A DNA stretch of 64,000 bases, taken from assembly GCA_949825025.1 (NCBI GenBank), contig OX463778.1, positions 27,337,551 to 27,401,550 on the forward strand. Reading direction: 5' to 3'. The notes below the pieces were generated by a model. That model was given only the letters and a program-made list of their open reading frames with translations, was not told the origin of the DNA and did no database searches. Source of the DNA: Siphlonurus alternatus (Eukaryota; Arthropoda; Insecta; Ephemeroptera; Siphlonuridae). Positions 60,641 to 64,000 of this stretch are shown here, one piece after another. The position numbers were made by a program, and so were the translations under genes. Positions within the stretch are counted from its first letter, which is position 1; each line of letters begins with the position of its first letter.

Positions 60641-61567
60641 TTCTCCTTGGAGAACGCTGCTGGGTGCTTTGCTCCCTCCCCACCTCACCTCCCACACATA
60701 AAGCAGTCGCCTCCACATAGCTCGAGGATACACGATGAAGCAGAAGGAGGAGTGAAGGAATTATCCACGCACAATATTGTTACCATATTAGTATACTTCT
60801 TTAAAGAATGTATAGTTTTGATCAAAAGTTTATTATTATTTTATTTTTCTAATCAATATTTATTACAAAATATATAGAGTTAAAATGTCAATAATACATC
60901 GATAAAAAGATGATGCTACGAACATAAATTCTTGTGACATTTTAAGTGGACATTTATTTCATAATAATCCGTGCATAAAAACTCGGGAGTTCTAAATATC
61001 ATCCAACACCTTGGATAGGAATATACAGCACTTATATAACTTTATTATCGTACGATATTTTACACAGAATTATCACTAAATTATTATCAGCAAGGCTAAT
61101 TTCGAGGTGTCACGTCTTCATCGTATTTGACAGCTGTTCATAGCCACGGCCAGTCACTAAATTCCATTGTGTATACCACCGTATAGGGTCCAAATTAAAT
61201 GTAGACCACTCTTTCTGTGTCTGCCCTTGCAAGGTTGACAACATTTGTTTTAATTGTCCTACACTCCATCATTTTCGTGCTCCGTTATTATGTCCGATCA
61301 GAAGGTGGATTTAACCCTTAGTACACTCCTTTCCTTGGAAAATATCCTTCAACTATGAGATCATCAATGTTGGAACAATTTATCGATTTTAATATTGCCA
61401 TCTCTTGGTAAGAAAAATATGGCATGGGCAATGACTGTATCAGCAGAAGCTAAAAGGACGCGTTCTCCAATCCTTTCAAAACTATACATTGTCTACTTGA
61501 GTCCTGTGTCCCCCCCATTCCGTGACTCCATCTGTTATTATTGCGATGCGTAGTGCTGTACCACTGG

Positions 61568-61840
61568 ATGCTGCTGCTGGTGGTGCTGATCATCTCTCAC
61601 CTCCCACTGACTTGGTGGCGAGTCGCCGACCCACCGGCGTGGCATTCTAGCCAGTTCATCAGCTCGGCGGCGGCGGAGAACGAAGGTGAACTCTCTCCGT
61701 CGTCCCCCTCCGTCGCCGCTCTGGATCTGCTGCTGCTGGCTCACCATCATCACGTACCACAAGAAGCCACGACCAGATATTATACGACTCTACTACCATC
61801 AAACGAGGATCAAGAAAAGACTCGACTGACTACGTTTTAA
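61568..61840 (+). CDS. Possible small secreted protein or first coding segment with a signal peptide
   Basis: A 90-codon ORF from ATG at 61568 to TAA at 61838-61840. Residues 1-17 (MLLLVVLIISHLPLTWW) form a hydrophobic signal-peptide-like core. Then come a hydrophilic Ser/Glu-rich part (SSAAAENEGELSPSSPS), a second Leu run with a His cluster (LLLLAHHHHVPQEA) and a polar C terminus ending TRLTTF. The start context (CTGGATG) is poor. The hydrophobic core arises partly from CTG-repeat sequence, which is common in this window, so chance is a real alternative. The antisense frame (61538-61762) is Gln/Arg-rich. No Cys pattern of a known peptide family is visible. Confidence 0.3.
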   Translation: MLLLVVLIISHLPLTWWRVADPPAWHSSQFISSAAAENEGELSPSSPSVAALDLLLLAHHHHVPQEATTRYYTTLLPSNEDQEKTRLTTF

Positions 61841-63270
61841 TTTTATTAAAATTATGATACGGATTATTCTACGGGTATATAATATGACATGATTTTTATT
61901 TAAATTACATACCAAGTTACATTAATAATTTTTATTTATACTATTGCTTTAAATTTGTTACATATTTATTTTATTAATTATAAAATATATTTGCAAGAAC
62001 TTAATTTTATTTTTTTCATTCTTCATATATTTTATCAACTTAAATAAGTATAAAGCTATTTTTAGGCTATAATCATCTGCATAATTTTATGATAAAAATA
62101 AGTTTGCACTAAAAACATAACTCCTTGATTTATGCATAGTTACAAAACTGGTATTGAAAAATTAATTTCTCATTATTTCTCCAATCATCATGGATGTAAT
62201 CGTTCTCCATTGCACTGTAATATTATGTTATTATATTGTACCAGCACGAGCGCTCATCCGTTTTCCAACCACACCGATTATTATCACGTCGCCTCCCAAC
62301 GTGCATCGGAAGTGTGAACAAGAGATGCTGGCGCTACAGTCGGACCAACTGGCGAACCCCACGTGGAGCTTGATTGTTAATGATACTATGGTGGGGAGAT
62401 TACGTTAATTCAAGTGTAGTACGCGAGGAAGCGAGGAACGATTACGACGACAGGAAGGAAGGACTGTGGGTGACCGCGGACAATGAATGCATACCAAATC
62501 ATAGCCTCCTTTCCTTGAGACCTCCTCGGCACTCTGTCTCGCCTCGCTGACCACGCCCCCTCCCACGTGACCGCCACTGACGCTCTTGCTGCGTTATGCT
62601 GCTGATTTCACGTCGTGGGTGCACTTATTTCATCATAAATGACCAAGTATTTGCAACTGACTCTGTAAAAATGCGCATTAGTGTTGCAACTGTAAAGCAA
62701 GGGCCCAATAAAGGGCACAGGTTGAACGAAACATGAACAAATAATATGTCATAATCATATTCTCTAAATGTGGTTTCTCACGTCACCGTAAAGTGAAACT
62801 GGTTGCAAACCATTCAGGCGCTCTGCAAAGTCGAACTTATTTATGCATACAGTTTCACACCGTGACACAGTGTTTTATTATTCTATCATTACAAAAGAGT
62901 ATCAAATAATATTGACAATTTTTCCTCCCGTCCACCAAAGACTTTAAGTATATGATGGGAGACTTGACAATTAAAAGGTAAAAAAGGTTAAGTCCAATTC
63001 GGTGCACAGACCCACAGCTTTGTTAGCGATTTTCTCTGCACTCATGCAAACAAGGAAACAAGCAATCAAACACATCGTTTAAAACGGTGAAACAATTTTG
63101 AGTGTATATTATATATAGGTTTCATTCAAGAAAATATGGTATTGTGTTATTATTTTTATTAGTTGTGTGACAATACAAAGAGTGGTCTGAATTGCCTTGA
63201 TTTGTGTTTGATATGGCAACATGGTTGCCCACACACTCCATAAGATTTTGCTATATAGTCTCGAAGAAGC

Positions 63271-63367
63271 AGGCGGCGGCGGTCTGTTCTTGAGCAGCTA
63301 TATAGCAGACACATATTTGCTGAGAAACAAGCAGCAGTATCTCGTTGCTGCTCAGCCGCCGCCGTGA
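63271..63367. repeat. GC-rich inverted repeat (GGCGGCGGCGG / CCGCCGCC)
   Basis: AGGCGGCGGCGG and GAGCAGC on the left face GCTGCTC and AGCCGCCGCCGT on the right, so two blocks of each arm pair with slightly different spacing. A transcript would fold into a stable interrupted hairpin. Triplet composition alone could also explain it. Confidence 0.55.
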
Positions 63368-63416
63368 CGACTGTCCGGTTTGAATCGCTTGTTCAGCTGC
63401 CCGCACCTCCTCCTAG

Positions 63417-63425
63417 TGACCTTGA
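63417..63425 (-). promoter_or_regulatory. FTZ-F1/ERR-type monomer site (TCAAGGTCA on the minus strand)
   Basis: TGACCTTGA on the plus strand is the inverse of the extended half site YCAAGGYCR bound by FTZ-F1 and ERR receptors. It lies seven bases from a full CRE. Confidence 0.5.
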
Positions 63426-63431
63426 ACACCA

Positions 63432-63441
63432 GTGACGTCAC
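63432..63441. promoter_or_regulatory. Full CRE palindrome GTGACGTCAC
   Basis: Pairs with the FTZ-F1/ERR site just upstream in the same GC-rich patch, a compact two-site module. Confidence 0.55.
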
Positions 63442-64000
63442 AAACACCACCTTGTAACATCCACTTCAGCATCCTGGAGGATTTATTATAATCACGAATT
63501 TTTAATTCAAACTAACCAATAAGGATAATCATATAGTTCACTTTTTTTTTTGAAACCAGACCAGTTTTATATATATTTTCTAGGAAATAATATTATACAA
63601 AAAATTAATAAATGAGAACACATTTTAGGTAGTATTTATTTTCTTAGTATTTTTAAAAAAAAGTACTATATTTAACCCATGCTGAATTTTCTCTTTAAAG
63701 CGACCTTGTATACATTTTTTTTTAATAACTCGAGTACAAGAGTCTTTCATATTATATATACACTCTATTCATAAAGCCACAGGAATTTTTGTCAAATATC
63801 AAGTGTGGATGAAAAAACTTGTAGATTTTAATCCTTTCCTTACATAGTATATCTAATATATCGAGTAACATAATAACTTGTTTGCTGCACTACTTAAATA
63901 AAGTCAACATAGATATATTGAAATATTTGTTTATTAATAGGAGTTAGTCGCGACTTTGGGTAAAGGGCACAACTCCTTAGCCCTCCCTAAAAATAAACAA

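Larger units (their letters stand above)
54860..61540. other. Non-coding stretch with frequent GC-rich patches
   Basis: Upstream sequence relative to the minus-strand exon. GC patches lie at 55260-55380, 55735-55990 (C-run 55964-55973), 56480-56690 (CRE), 57190-57460, 58660-58830, 59120-59450, 59760-59960 and 60480-60740 (GGA run 60615-60640). The 166-codon ORF (57180-57680), the longest in the window, turns into AT-rich hydrophobic sequence and lacks splice or domain support. The minus-strand ORF at 59129-59407 is better balanced, but its best donor (TTT|GTAAGC) is poor. A TGCCATCTCTTGGT word recurs at 61396-61409. Confidence 0.45.
61841..64000. other. Non-coding stretch with GC-rich patches
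   Basis: No supported gene. A GC patch at 62240-62600 contains CCCACGTGGAG and CCCACGTGACC and an ORF ending LQSDQLANPTWSLIVNDTMV, without good splice sites. A second patch at 63260-63480 contains GGC/GCC inverted runs, an FTZ-F1/ERR site and a CRE. The flanks are AT-rich. Confidence 0.45.

Noticed and set aside
60528..60877. ORFs with Arg or Ser runs
   Set aside because: They are produced by the GGA trinucleotide repeat at 60615-60640.

Overview
This is an AT-rich, almost entirely non-coding stretch of an animal nuclear genome, most likely an arthropod and probably an insect. The reasons are pyrimidine-tract/AG and GTAAGT-type splice signals, long poly-A/T and dinucleotide runs, cut-and-paste transposons with clean target-site duplications, and a start codon in the CAACATG context usual in insects. 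No ORF is long enough to be an intact unspliced gene (the longest is 166 codons and looks accidental). There is no rRNA, recognisable tRNA, CRISPR array or bacterial-style operon. The window reads best as large introns and/or intergenic DNA around one or more developmentally regulated genes.

Layout: 1-3053 AT-rich sequence; 3062-3857 a non-autonomous hAT element; 3866-7766 AT-rich with GC patches; 7769-10039 a 2.27-kb composite inverted-repeat element holding a foldback, a second inverted repeat and ~94-bp tandem repeats; 10386-10703 a foldback MITE; 12380-12581 a candidate minus-strand terminal exon; 18066-19719 a TTAA-flanked element; 22690-23036 an almost perfectly palindromic TTAA-flanked MITE; 29301-29711 a third TTAA-flanked foldback; 32444-33353 a second hAT element; 39088-39289 a candidate plus-strand exon; 47786-47958 the best exon in the window (acceptor, start codon, donor); 54636-54859 a candidate minus-strand terminal exon with a downstream AATAAA; 61568-61840 an ORF with a signal-peptide-like start.

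Between these, short GC-rich patches of 100-300 bp stand out every few kb. They carry CACGTG boxes, full CRE palindromes, CTG/CAG runs and nuclear-receptor sites. Eight full CREs, all GTGACGTCAY and six of them the 10-bp palindrome GTGACGTCAC, are spread over the window, far more than composition predicts. A perfect IR-1 ecdysone-response-type palindrome (14946-14958), a DR-1 (50004-50016), an FTZ-F1/ERR-type site (63417-63425), an RFX X-box (37695-37708) and an ETS site (40635-40643) suggest that many patches are enhancers or promoters. I could not identify the host gene. Exon calls rest on splice-site consensus and open frames only; regulatory calls rest on motif matches only.
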